This document shows positions 1-7,020 of a stretch of 64,000 nucleotides of DNA, piece after piece. Numbering within the stretch: position 1 is the stretch's first letter; every line of letters begins with the position of its first letter. The position numbers were made by a program, and so were the translations under genes. The DNA is from Pectobacterium punjabense (GTDB lineage: Bacteria > Pseudomonadota > Gammaproteobacteria > Enterobacterales > Enterobacteriaceae): the NCBI RefSeq assembly GCF_012427845.1, contig NZ_CP038498.1, positions 1,054,001 through 1,118,000 of the forward strand. Direction: 5' to 3'. Under the pieces are notes generated by a model. The model made no database searches, was not told the origin of the DNA, and worked only from the letters and a program-made list of their open reading frames with translations.

Positions 1-1
1 G

Positions 2-499
2 GCAGTTCATGATGCAGACTTGTTTGAAGTTTTGTTTAAGAGCAATCAGCACAGCTTGCCAAGCCCGAAGGTATTCAGTATCGATGGGTTAAATAAAATA
101 TCACGAAAGCAAATCTCGGTAATGATGCCTTTTTCTAATAGTTTTGATGCTGTTTATTCCTCAATAAAGGAAATGGCCTCAGAAATGGGTATGGCTTGTA
201 ATAGAGCTGATGATATTTGGCAAGAGCATTCAATTATTCAAGATATTGTTTCCTTAATTTGTATGTCATCTGTGGTAATTTGCGATCTCTCAGATAAGAA
301 TCCAAATGTATTTTATGAGGCAGGGATCGCTCATGCTCTGGGAAAAGAGGTTATTCTATTGGCGCGGCACATTGGCGATGTGCCTTTTGATTTGAGGCAC
401 TTACGTATTATCACTTATTTAAATAATGGCGAAGGAATTGCAAATATGATTCGCCAGCTACGCCCAAGAGTTACCATGCTGATGGGCGATACTTTGTGA
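2..499 (+). CDS. TIR/nucleoside-deoxyribosyltransferase-like protein, 5' end outside window
   Basis: The reading frame is open from the first bases, so this is the C-terminal part (about 165 residues) of a longer protein. It shows the Rossmann-like pattern of TIR-related and nucleoside 2-deoxyribosyltransferase-like domains: a beta strand ending in MMPFSNSFD, a charged RADD segment, then VVICDLSDKNPNVFYEAG followed by AHALGK. Proteins with this core bind or cleave nucleotides and are common in anti-phage and toxin loci; that role here is inference. The missing N-terminus could carry a sensor domain. A TTG at 20 and later ATGs are possible starts, but neither has a convincing ribosome binding site, which fits a truncated view. 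The next gene starts 150 bp downstream after a promoter-like TATAAT. Confidence 0.6.
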   Translation, partial: AVHDADLFEVLFKSNQHSLPSPKVFSIDGLNKISRKQISVMMPFSNSFDAVYSSIKEMASEMGMACNRADDIWQEHSIIQDIVSLICMSSVVICDLSDKNPNVFYEAGIAHALGKEVILLARHIGDVPFDLRHLRIITYLNNGEGIANMIRQLRPRVTMLMGDTL

Positions 500-529
500 T
501 TGAAGCTTCTGGTTAATTCATTATCTTTA

Positions 530-648
530 TGAAACGAAAGGATTTTTTATGGTATAATGTAACCATTAATGAAGTGAGTGATGTTCATTAATGGCCCAAT
601 ATGGATTCGGGTCAATCAAGAATCCGTCATGTCTAAAAGGATTTTAAC
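530..648 (+). promoter_or_regulatory. Promoter and hairpin leader of the 52-aa gene
   Basis: TATAAT lies at 553-558 with only a weak -35. A perfect 11-bp inverted repeat follows (CCATTAATGAA at 563-573, TTCATTAATGG at 584-594). Then GGATTC (603-608) can pair with GAATCC (620-625), and the same GAATCC can instead pair with GGATT at the Shine-Dalgarno (639-643). The two pairings exclude each other, as in the leaders at 33-41 kb. Confidence 0.5.
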
Positions 649-807
649 ATGACCAATTATAATGTAACAACGCCAGATATTATCTGGCTTAAAATTGAGC
701 AAATTGAATTGATTCTATCGACTGTTGATCAGAACGATCTTCAGCTAAAAGCACGACTTGAAGCTGAATTGGAGTATTGGTCTAATCAGTTATTCGGTTC
801 TTGGTAA
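649..807 (+). CDS. Small acidic protein, 52 aa, unknown
   Basis: An ATG with an AAGGA ribosome binding site opens a 52-codon frame ending at 807. It begins MTNYNVTTPDIIWLKIEQIE and continues as one probably helical, acidic segment, with WSNQLFGSW at the end. No signal peptide, cysteine motif or known domain is visible. It is supported as a gene by its own promoter-like box, the structured leader and a strong terminator just behind it, which make it a stand-alone transcription unit between the TIR-like gene and the secretion operon. A small regulator or antitoxin is possible but unproven. Confidence 0.55.
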   Translation: MTNYNVTTPDIIWLKIEQIELILSTVDQNDLQLKARLEAELEYWSNQLFGSW

Positions 808-821
808 TAAACTTTAAGCTC

Positions 822-855
822 AGGGGGGATATTTTCCCCCTTTCTTTTTTCTTCT
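822..855 (+). terminator. Rho-independent terminator
   Basis: AGGGGG (822-827) pairs with CCCCCT (836-841) and a long T-rich tract follows. It closes the 52-aa gene before the secretion operon. Confidence 0.8.
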
Positions 856-924
856 TTTGTCCCTTAATTTTCACCATCCCATAAACAGTTTCCTGCTGTG
901 CTTATCCCCCTGTTACGTCAGTCT

Positions 925-959
925 TTCTCCTCGCCGTTATGCGCTACAGGAGAAGAGAG
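925..959 (+). promoter_or_regulatory. Shine-Dalgarno-sequestering hairpin at the start of the secretion operon
   Basis: TTCTCCT (925-931) is perfectly complementary to AGGAGAA (948-954), which is the ribosome binding site of the ATG at 960. The loop is 16 nt. Folding would hide the start of the first transfer gene. Confidence 0.55.
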
Positions 960-1268
960 ATGTACCGATTGATTGGGCTGAGTGTACTGCTGGCTTCGGT
1001 TTGCGTAGTTCAGGCCCATGCTTCCGAAAAAGACGAGCTTGCTCTGGCTATGCGTCAACTTGACCAGGTTCAGGCTGGATTAGATCGTGCCCGAGTAGTT
1101 GCCAATCAGAATGGTCAGGATGCGCGCTTTTATTTTGATTACAGTAGTGCTTCCCGAGACATATCCGCTATGCGGAAGGGTATTGAGCAATATCTTGAGC
1201 CCTCTCGCGCTCAACCTTCGGTACCGCTTTCTGTCAGTGGGCAATACCGCCAGGAGAGAGGGCAATGA
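960..1268 (+). CDS. ICE protein of RAQPRD family (TIGR01690)
   Basis: First gene of the mating-pair operon. The ATG at 960 is chosen over an ATG at 939 because it has the GGAGAAG ribosome binding site and opens directly on a signal peptide (hydrophobic core about residues 4-17, cleavage near QAHA). The mature part is a short helical protein ending with the family's namesake motif, here SRAQPSVPL, in which the usual RD is replaced by SV. Members are exported proteins conserved in GI-type (SPI-7/PFGI-1-like) conjugation systems; their exact role is unknown. The stop overlaps the next start by 4 bp, so the two are co-translated. Confidence 0.85.
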   Translation: MYRLIGLSVLLASVCVVQAHASEKDELALAMRQLDQVQAGLDRARVVANQNGQDARFYFDYSSASRDISAMRKGIEQYLEPSRAQPSVPLSVSGQYRQERGQ

Positions 1269-1501
1269 ATGCTGCACAGAAGGCCGCCTGGAGCGCAGCA
1301 TCGGGTAATACAGACCCCTCAGTACTCAATCTGCTTATCCTTGGTCTTCTCTTCTCCATTTTATTTCTGTGGGCAACCTGGGCATTGGTCATGGCCTACA
1401 AGGGGTGGACCACGAAATCCATCGGTGCTGAATCTATAGGAACATTTACGGTTCGGCTCATTCTGCTTCTGGTTATCTCTATTTTTCTCTTCGCTAGCTG
1501 A
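1265..1501 (+). CDS. ICE membrane protein, TIGR03758 (DUF3262) family
   Basis: A 78-aa protein with two transmembrane segments (about 22-43 and 60-77) joined by a short loop with WTTKSIG. Size, topology and position between the RAQPRD protein and TIGR03745 match the TIGR03758/DUF3262 family of GI-type conjugation operons. It is presumably an inner-membrane part of the secretion channel. The start ATG overlaps the preceding stop (ATGA), and a GAGAGAGGGC stretch serves as ribosome binding site. Confidence 0.85.
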   Translation: MNAAQKAAWSAASGNTDPSVLNLLILGLLFSILFLWATWALVMAYKGWTTKSIGAESIGTFTVRLILLLVISIFLFAS

Positions 1502-1530
1502 TTTTCACTCTGAACAAAAAAGGTTAACTC

Positions 1531-1890
1531 ATGAAAATAGTCTCAATAATGCGTCGTACCACAGAACGTCTGACAATGTTAGTTGTTCTCGGAGGACTCC
1601 ATTCAGGTCAGGTGCTGGCCGATTTGCCGCCTATTGAAGCGCCATCAAGTGGAGGTGGTGGCGGTTTATTCGGCACTCTGAAAGGCTATATCAAAGATGG
1701 GGTGGCTCTTGGAGGGCTTGTTATTGCTGCGATCGCATTCATTGTTGTTGCTCTGGCTGCGATATCTTCGTTTCATGATGTGAGATCTGGTAAGGAGAAA
1801 TGGTCAACATTTGGGGCGTTTGTCATTGTTGGGGTGATACTGCTTGTTGCTGTTATCTGGTTAGCCACTAAGGCGCTGGACATTCTGTAA
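1531..1890 (+). CDS. ICE membrane protein, TIGR03745 (DUF2976) family
   Basis: The 119-aa product has a signal sequence (about residues 13-30), a run of five glycines near residue 42, then two membrane helices (about 58-80 and 93-116). This is the layout of TIGR03745, a small membrane protein of GI-type ICEs which resembles pilin-type subunits in topology; the pilin comparison is inference. An AAGG ribosome binding site lies before ATG. The gap from the previous gene is 29 bp and to the next 11 bp, consistent with one operon. Confidence 0.85.
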   Translation: MKIVSIMRRTTERLTMLVVLGGLHSGQVLADLPPIEAPSSGGGGGLFGTLKGYIKDGVALGGLVIAAIAFIVVALAAISSFHDVRSGKEKWSTFGAFVIVGVILLVAVIWLATKALDIL

Positions 1891-1901
1891 GGAGCGGGAG
1901 C

Positions 1902-2276
1902 ATGGCCGTGATTGAGTTTCTCCCCGATCGTCTGAATGTTGCCCCAGTGGTTTATCGTGGATTCACCACAGGAGAGTTAGGACTGGCTGCGGGCCTAGGG
2001 GTTGCATTGGGAATACCGCTGGCATTTCCACTGGCATTTGTCCCTTTTATTGGTTGGATCGCTTTTCCCACTTGTATGCTGATAACGCCGTTGTTCGTGG
2101 TGTTTCTTGGCGGTAAATGGATCAGTTCGTTTAAACGAGGGAAACCCGAAAACTATCTTTGGCGTCGCCTGGACGAGCTTAAAGCGACATGGGGCATGAG
2201 CCACGGCCTGATCCTGACTTCTCGCGCATGGGAGTTGAAACGTACTTGCTCCGTTTTTCAAAGGAGTAGGTCATGA
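1902..2276 (+). CDS. ICE membrane protein, TIGR03750 (DUF3487) family
   Basis: A 124-aa protein starting after a strong AAGGAG site. The N-terminal segment FLPDRLNVAPVVYRGFTTGE and two tight membrane helices (about 28-48 and 50-72) followed by a basic cytoplasmic tail are typical of TIGR03750/DUF3487, a small inner-membrane component in the same position of related ICE operons and comparable in layout to TraL/VirB3-type subunits. The stop overlaps the ATG of the next gene by 4 bp. Confidence 0.85.
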   Translation: MAVIEFLPDRLNVAPVVYRGFTTGELGLAAGLGVALGIPLAFPLAFVPFIGWIAFPTCMLITPLFVVFLGGKWISSFKRGKPENYLWRRLDELKATWGMSHGLILTSRAWELKRTCSVFQRSRS

Positions 2277-2932
2277 GCCGCTTTCGTAACGCTGTCAGTG
2301 CTCGCGATAATCATATTTTTACCTTGCGAGCTATCGTTGTTGGCCTGTTTTTGTCGCTGATTTTCACTGCTTCAGGCTGGATGATGGCACCAAGTAAATT
2401 GACGATCCACAATCCTCCAGACCTGCGTTCTGGTAGCACGCGCGAGTGGTGGCGGGTTCCTCCCTCAACGGTATACAGTTTTGCCTTCTATATTTTTCAG
2501 CAACTCAATGCCTGGCCAAAAAACGGTGAAGTAGATTATCCCGCGAAAATCGCGCAGCTAAGTCCTTATCTGACACCCGTATGCCAGGACTTCCTGAACA
2601 AAGATGCGCGGTTTCGCACTGACAATAGCGAGCTGCGTGACCGCGTTCGTGTTGTATATGAGATCCCTAAACGCGGTTATAGCAGTAAAAGCGTCGATGT
2701 TTTGTCTGATGATGAATGGGTTGCCCGCCTGGATTTGGTTGCTGACGAGTATTACCACACCGAACCTGTAAAACGGGCAATGGTGCGTTATCCATTGCGG
2801 GTTATCCGTTGGGAAGGTGATCCTGAACGTAACCAATTTGGGTTGGCTCTCGATTGCTATGCCAGCACGCCTCAACGACTGGAAGCGATGCCGGTTATTG
2901 CTCCTGAGAAAAAATCGGGGGTATTCCAGTGA
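2273..2932 (+). CDS. ICE protein, TIGR03746 (DUF2895), VirB8/TraE-like topology
   Basis: 219 aa with a single N-terminal membrane helix (about residues 22-42) and a soluble domain outside the cytoplasm, the layout of VirB8/TraE-type scaffold proteins. Sequence features such as the segment around VDYPAKIAQLSPYLTP and RYPLRVIRWEGDPERNQFG match the TIGR03746 family of GI-type ICEs. It should form part of the inner-membrane complex of the mating channel. It is translationally coupled on both sides by 4-bp overlaps. Confidence 0.85.
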   Translation: MSRFRNAVSARDNHIFTLRAIVVGLFLSLIFTASGWMMAPSKLTIHNPPDLRSGSTREWWRVPPSTVYSFAFYIFQQLNAWPKNGEVDYPAKIAQLSPYLTPVCQDFLNKDARFRTDNSELRDRVRVVYEIPKRGYSSKSVDVLSDDEWVARLDLVADEYYHTEPVKRAMVRYPLRVIRWEGDPERNQFGLALDCYASTPQRLEAMPVIAPEKKSGVFQ

Positions 2933-3825
2933 AGCTGAAAGCCTTATTGGTGATATGTGCATCTCTCTTGTCATTACCTGCCAGCGCACTGGAACTCATG
3001 AAATGGGAACGTATCCCACTCCAAATTCCTCTGAATGTAGGGCAAGAACGTATTGTTTTTGTCGACAAAAACGTACGCGTTGGATTCCCTCCGTCACTGA
3101 GTGGAAAACTGAGGGTCCAGAGTAGCGGCGGATCGGTTTACCTCAGTGCCAGTGAGCCTTTTCCTTCCACACGCCTGCAACTGCAGGATGTTGAGAATGG
3201 TGAGGTGATCCTCCTGGATATTAGCGCCGTGGAAGGGAAGAGCGTTCGTGAACCTGTGCAGGTCGTTTATACCGGAGAGGTCTCTTCTGTCTCCACCAAT
3301 GATAATGCAAAGGTTAGCGGCAGCAGTAACAAAGCAGGTCATTCGTCTTCTTCCCGTGAGCCAGCAGATAAGGCTGAGCGGCATTCTCCCGTTTCTTCTG
3401 CCCCCGTTCCTGTCTTGTTGACGCGCTATGCAGCACAAAGCTTGTATGCGCCATTGCGCACCGTTGAACCCGTTCCTGGGATTGGGACCGTATCTCTTAA
3501 GCTATCGAGCCCGATAACAACATTATTTCCTTCTGAGCCGGTCGTGGCTGTGCCATTGGCGGGATGGCGACTGAACAATTTTAGTGTTATCGCATTGCAA
3601 ATACGCAATACCTCATCCGGTAAGGTGATCTTGGATCCTCGCAGGCTACAGGGGAAATTTGTCAGCGCGACGTTTCAGCACCGTTGGCTGGGGAATGCCG
3701 GAACGCCGGAGGATACGACCGTCGCCTATCTGGTCATTGATGGTCAACCGGAAAGCGCATTTCTGCCAGAACCTGTGCTACCTGCCAAACCGGTTAAATC
3801 AACATCCAGGGGCGTGACAAAATGA
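2929..3825 (+). CDS. ICE protein, TIGR03749 (DUF3438), TraK/VirB9-like
   Basis: The start is GTG overlapping the previous stop (GTGA). A clear signal peptide (residues 1-20, ending ASALE) is followed by a beta-rich domain beginning with MKWERIPLQIPLNVGQERI, a low-complexity serine-rich linker near residues 125-160, and a C-terminal beta domain. This is the TIGR03749 family, a periplasmic secretin-like component in GI-type conjugation, equivalent in position to TraK/VirB9. 298 aa is normal for the family. Confidence 0.85.
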   Translation: MKLKALLVICASLLSLPASALELMKWERIPLQIPLNVGQERIVFVDKNVRVGFPPSLSGKLRVQSSGGSVYLSASEPFPSTRLQLQDVENGEVILLDISAVEGKSVREPVQVVYTGEVSSVSTNDNAKVSGSSNKAGHSSSSREPADKAERHSPVSSAPVPVLLTRYAAQSLYAPLRTVEPVPGIGTVSLKLSSPITTLFPSEPVVAVPLAGWRLNNFSVIALQIRNTSSGKVILDPRRLQGKFVSATFQHRWLGNAGTPEDTTVAYLVIDGQPESAFLPEPVLPAKPVKSTSRGVTK

Positions 3826-5363
3826 AAATGCAGTCAAATATGCTCGTTAAACTGGCAGTACCGCTAACGTTGCTGGTGACGGTTTTTATTGGTTTGAAGG
3901 CATGTTCTCCCGACAAGGCACAGCAACAGCCAGATACTGCGGCAAAAAATGATGCCACCCTGAACGATGTCACCCCTGAGCAGTTAAGAGCGCTGGGGAT
4001 TGAAGGGGACACGCCTCAGGATACGCTACGTACGTTGATTGGTCGTCTGAATACGGTCACAACCAAGCAAGATCGATTGGATGCAGAAAATAAGACGCTG
4101 GCTGAGGAAAACAAGCGTCTGAAACAAACCAATCAAAACGTTGATGAACGTATTGGTCAGGCGATTGCGAATGCAAAAACGGAAGAGAGTAGTGAGAAAA
4201 GCCAACTGAAATCTCAGGTGCAATCGTTAAGCTCTACTGTCAGCGATCTCGTGCAACAACTTAAAGAGGTCGGAACGCCTGGCTCGACGTCGTCAGCGCC
4301 TTCTGGCAATCATGTCGGGCCGGGGAGTGATATCCCGATAGGGTTGGGGTTGGATGGCGATTTTACCGGACAGGTTACACCATCTGGTTCATCCGGTACT
4401 GATGGGTTGCGCTGGGTTGAACCAATAGATGCTGTTGCGGTAGATGCCAGTGGTAAACCTGTGACAGAGGGAAGCAGTAACAGAGCGGCGGGTTTTACCT
4501 TTGCTACTTCTTTTCTGGAAGAAAATCCGGTCACCCGGCAGCAAGCCGAACTGGCCAGACAAGCAGGGAATGGCCAAACGTTAAGTGGGAATAATGCCTC
4601 TGAGGGTCCTGTCGAGCCTGTCTATACCTTGCCCGAAAATTCAACGTTGATTGGCAGTCGTGCCATGACAGCCCTGTTGGGGCGAGTGCCTGTCGATGGG
4701 AAAGTGACAGATCCGTATCCATTCAAAATTCTCATTGGCAAAGACAATCTGACTGCAAACGGGATCGATCTGCCTGATGTCCAGGGGGCGATTGTGTCCG
4801 GGACAGCGACAGGGGACTGGACGTTGTCATGTGTCCGCGGTTCGGTATCCAGTATCACGTTCGTCTTTAGCGACGGAACGGTGCGTACGTTACCGCGGCC
4901 ATCTGGTCAGACAGAAGGTAACAATAGCCAGAACAGTAATAACGGGGGAAGTATTGGCTGGATTTCGGATGAAAACGGTATTCCGTGTCTTTCCGGTGAA
5001 CGTAAATCTAACGCATCGACCTATCTACCTACGCTATTTGCTCTATCGGCAAGTTCTGCGGCGGGTGAGGCATTGGCACAGAATCAAAATACCACACAAG
5101 GGAACGGGTTTGGCGGTGTGACGTCTTCACTGACCGGTGATGCCGGACAGGCCGTAATGGGGAAGGCGATTTCAGGCGGGATGCAGGAAACCGTTGACTG
5201 GGTTAAGGCGCGTTATGGCCAGACGTTTGATGCTGTTTATGTCCCCCCGGGCATGAAAGTCGCGGTTCATATTACCCGTCAGCTGGCGATCGACTATGAA
5301 GAGAAAGGGCGGAAAGTGAAATATGACTTCAATCTTGGCCAATCTGGCACTGGGATGGATTAA
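3822..5363 (+). CDS. ICE protein, TIGR03752, TraB/VirB10-like
   Basis: 513 aa. One N-terminal membrane helix (about 8-27) with a cysteine just after it, then a long coiled coil (about 75-150) rich in K, E and Q, a glycine/serine linker, and a C-terminal beta barrel-type domain ending in VYVPPGMKVAVHITRQLAIDYE. This is the TraB/VirB10 architecture that spans the envelope and gates the channel, in its TIGR03752 form. It overlaps the preceding gene by 4 bp and is followed after 2 bp by the next. Confidence 0.88.
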   Translation: MKMQSNMLVKLAVPLTLLVTVFIGLKACSPDKAQQQPDTAAKNDATLNDVTPEQLRALGIEGDTPQDTLRTLIGRLNTVTTKQDRLDAENKTLAEENKRLKQTNQNVDERIGQAIANAKTEESSEKSQLKSQVQSLSSTVSDLVQQLKEVGTPGSTSSAPSGNHVGPGSDIPIGLGLDGDFTGQVTPSGSSGTDGLRWVEPIDAVAVDASGKPVTEGSSNRAAGFTFATSFLEENPVTRQQAELARQAGNGQTLSGNNASEGPVEPVYTLPENSTLIGSRAMTALLGRVPVDGKVTDPYPFKILIGKDNLTANGIDLPDVQGAIVSGTATGDWTLSCVRGSVSSITFVFSDGTVRTLPRPSGQTEGNNSQNSNNGGSIGWISDENGIPCLSGERKSNASTYLPTLFALSASSAAGEALAQNQNTTQGNGFGGVTSSLTGDAGQAVMGKAISGGMQETVDWVKARYGQTFDAVYVPPGMKVAVHITRQLAIDYEEKGRKVKYDFNLGQSGTGMD

Positions 5364-5365
5364 CC

Positions 5366-6169
5366 ATGATGACTGAAAATTATCGTTTTGTTGAACAGGT
5401 ACGATCTGCTCCGCCCTCGTGGGCTAATGATGAGATCCTTCGTTGGGATGATTCGTGTTTCCGTCGCGAGAGAGATTTCATCACCCGTCATTACTGGACG
5501 ACACAGGGTAGCATCAACGTCTTTCGCATTATTGGTACTGATCACCCACAGTATGCCGGTATGAGTTGGCTGGAGCTGCTGGATCGTGGAAAGCGGATGG
5601 ATATCAACATTCCTCTGCTGGAAAAGAACCCTGGCTATTACACGGAGCCAGGGCATAAACGGTCGAGCATGAATTTTAACAGTCTGGATGGGATTAATTG
5701 GTTTATCGGCTCAGATGGTAATCATCGCAGTTGTCTGGCGCGCTTTTATTTTCACGTCAATGGCCAGGGGGTAACGCAACTGCATGATGTGACGATGAAT
5801 CACTATGATATCGACCACCCGTATTATGAAGCGTGCAGTGAGATGCGAAAGATTATCGATGCGATGGCTCAACTGGGCATCTATTTGAAGCTTGAGGTGC
5901 GGAACCAGGTTGTACATCGTGACGATACGCCAGGATGGAAGTTGGATCATTTTCAGATAGAGGCGCAACTGCACCAACTCGGGGAGCATGATCTCCCTGA
6001 GCTATTCGCCGTCAGCTACATGCAAAATGCACAAGATGCCCGAACGTGTCTTTCTGTACTGAAACAACGTTATGAAGAGCGCCTGAACTCGCAACAGGTA
6101 AAACCTGGACGAGCGAGATCGAGCTGGATGCGTTGGTTAGGACTGGGGACATCGCATGAAAGAAAATAA
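5366..6169 (+). CDS. Unknown protein with ParB/sulfiredoxin-like core, in secretion operon
   Basis: 267 aa, not recognised as a standard component of the transfer operon. The middle carries GSDGNHRSCLARFYF (about residues 113-127), which resembles the G-x-DGxHR core of ParB/sulfiredoxin-type domains. No signal peptide or membrane helix is visible, so it should be cytoplasmic. It is inserted between the TraB-like gene and the TIGR03751 lipoprotein, which are adjacent in the simplest relatives, and is coupled to the next gene by a 14-bp overlap. A role in DNA binding or nucleotide hydrolysis is only a suggestion. Confidence 0.6.
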   Translation: MMTENYRFVEQVRSAPPSWANDEILRWDDSCFRRERDFITRHYWTTQGSINVFRIIGTDHPQYAGMSWLELLDRGKRMDINIPLLEKNPGYYTEPGHKRSSMNFNSLDGINWFIGSDGNHRSCLARFYFHVNGQGVTQLHDVTMNHYDIDHPYYEACSEMRKIIDAMAQLGIYLKLEVRNQVVHRDDTPGWKLDHFQIEAQLHQLGEHDLPELFAVSYMQNAQDARTCLSVLKQRYEERLNSQQVKPGRARSSWMRWLGLGTSHERK

Positions 6170-6617
6170 CGGCAATCCCATTAGATGGACCACTAAGTGG
6201 TACTTCAGTGCTGGCTCTGGCTATTCTGTGGCGGTCAGTCATGGTGAGTTTGATCTCGAGTTGGCTCAACGTGTTGCGGCATTTCAACAGGCATCTTTGT
6301 TTTGGGAGCATAACGCATTAATTCTGATGCTGGGTCCTACCCGTATTGAGGTGCAAGACACTCAATTAACGATTGCTCGGTTGTTTCCTGAGGCGCTTGA
6401 AAGATGCAGGGTAGCTTGCTTTCTGGAGCACGTTTCTGCGAGTAATGGCGAGATCATATCGATGGCTCTGAAAAGATTACATGGTGAAGAGTACTGGCAG
6501 ATGATGCCAGTTCATTTAAGTGAGATGCATCGTGTCCCTGAGCTGCAATCATTCTCCTATGTTTCCAGTCGCTGTGCGCTTTCAGATTCTTCAAAGGAAG
6601 GTGATCGGCATGAATAA
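6156..6617 (+). CDS. Unknown protein, 153 aa, partner of the ParB-like gene
   Basis: Starts inside the end of the preceding gene and stops inside the start of the lipoprotein gene, so it is translated in series with them. The product is soluble, without signal sequence, with segments such as VAAFQQASLFWEHNALILML and a C-terminal half rich in E and R. No known domain is visible. Its tight coupling with the ParB-like gene suggests the two act together and were added to the secretion operon as a unit. Confidence 0.55.
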   Translation: MKENNGNPIRWTTKWYFSAGSGYSVAVSHGEFDLELAQRVAAFQQASLFWEHNALILMLGPTRIEVQDTQLTIARLFPEALERCRVACFLEHVSASNGEIISMALKRLHGEEYWQMMPVHLSEMHRVPELQSFSYVSSRCALSDSSKEGDRHE

Positions 6618-7020
6618 TAAAGCTCAATGCGCGATAGCCTCGCTTTTTTTCGCCGTAACACTTTCAGGATGCAGTACCAGCAAAGAGCAGATGCTGCCTC
6701 CGGGCGATAGCACCATGCTAGAACTGTGGAACGGTGGTGCGTCAACGACTCAAGACAGGCATGAAGGGCGCACTACACTGCGGCGCACCCTGACGGATAC
6801 TGACCAGGCGAATGTGTTGCGGGAGGCGGAACACTATAGCCGCACCCAGGAGAATGAGATCCAGCAGACGTTTCCTCGTCTGCCGAATCCTGACCTGGTC
6901 ATGTATGTCTATCCCCATCTCAGTAAGGGTAATACTCCGGTGCCGGGGTATAGCACGGTATTCCCGTTCTACAGCCAGGTGCAATATGCCCTGCCGGGTG
7001 AACGGACGGAGGCATTTTAA
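6610..7020 (+). CDS. ICE lipoprotein, TIGR03751 family
   Basis: The ATG at 6610 has an AAAGGAAGG site upstream and opens on a lipoprotein signal ending in the lipobox LSGC (about residues 18-21). The mature part, ending with PNPDLVMYVYPHLSKGNTPV and a short PGYSTVFPFY segment, is that of TIGR03751, a conserved outer-membrane lipoprotein preceding traC in GI-type ICEs and the likely VirB7 counterpart. 136 aa is usual. The TAA overlaps the next ATG by one base. Confidence 0.88.
   Translation: MNNKAQCAIASLFFAVTLSGCSTSKEQMLPPGDSTMLELWNGGASTTQDRHEGRTTLRRTLTDTDQANVLREAEHYSRTQENEIQQTFPRLPNPDLVMYVYPHLSKGNTPVPGYSTVFPFYSQVQYALPGERTEAF

Noticed and set aside
857..1063. 68-codon frame before the RAQPRD gene
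   Set aside because: It overlaps the RAQPRD gene in another frame and lacks a start signal.
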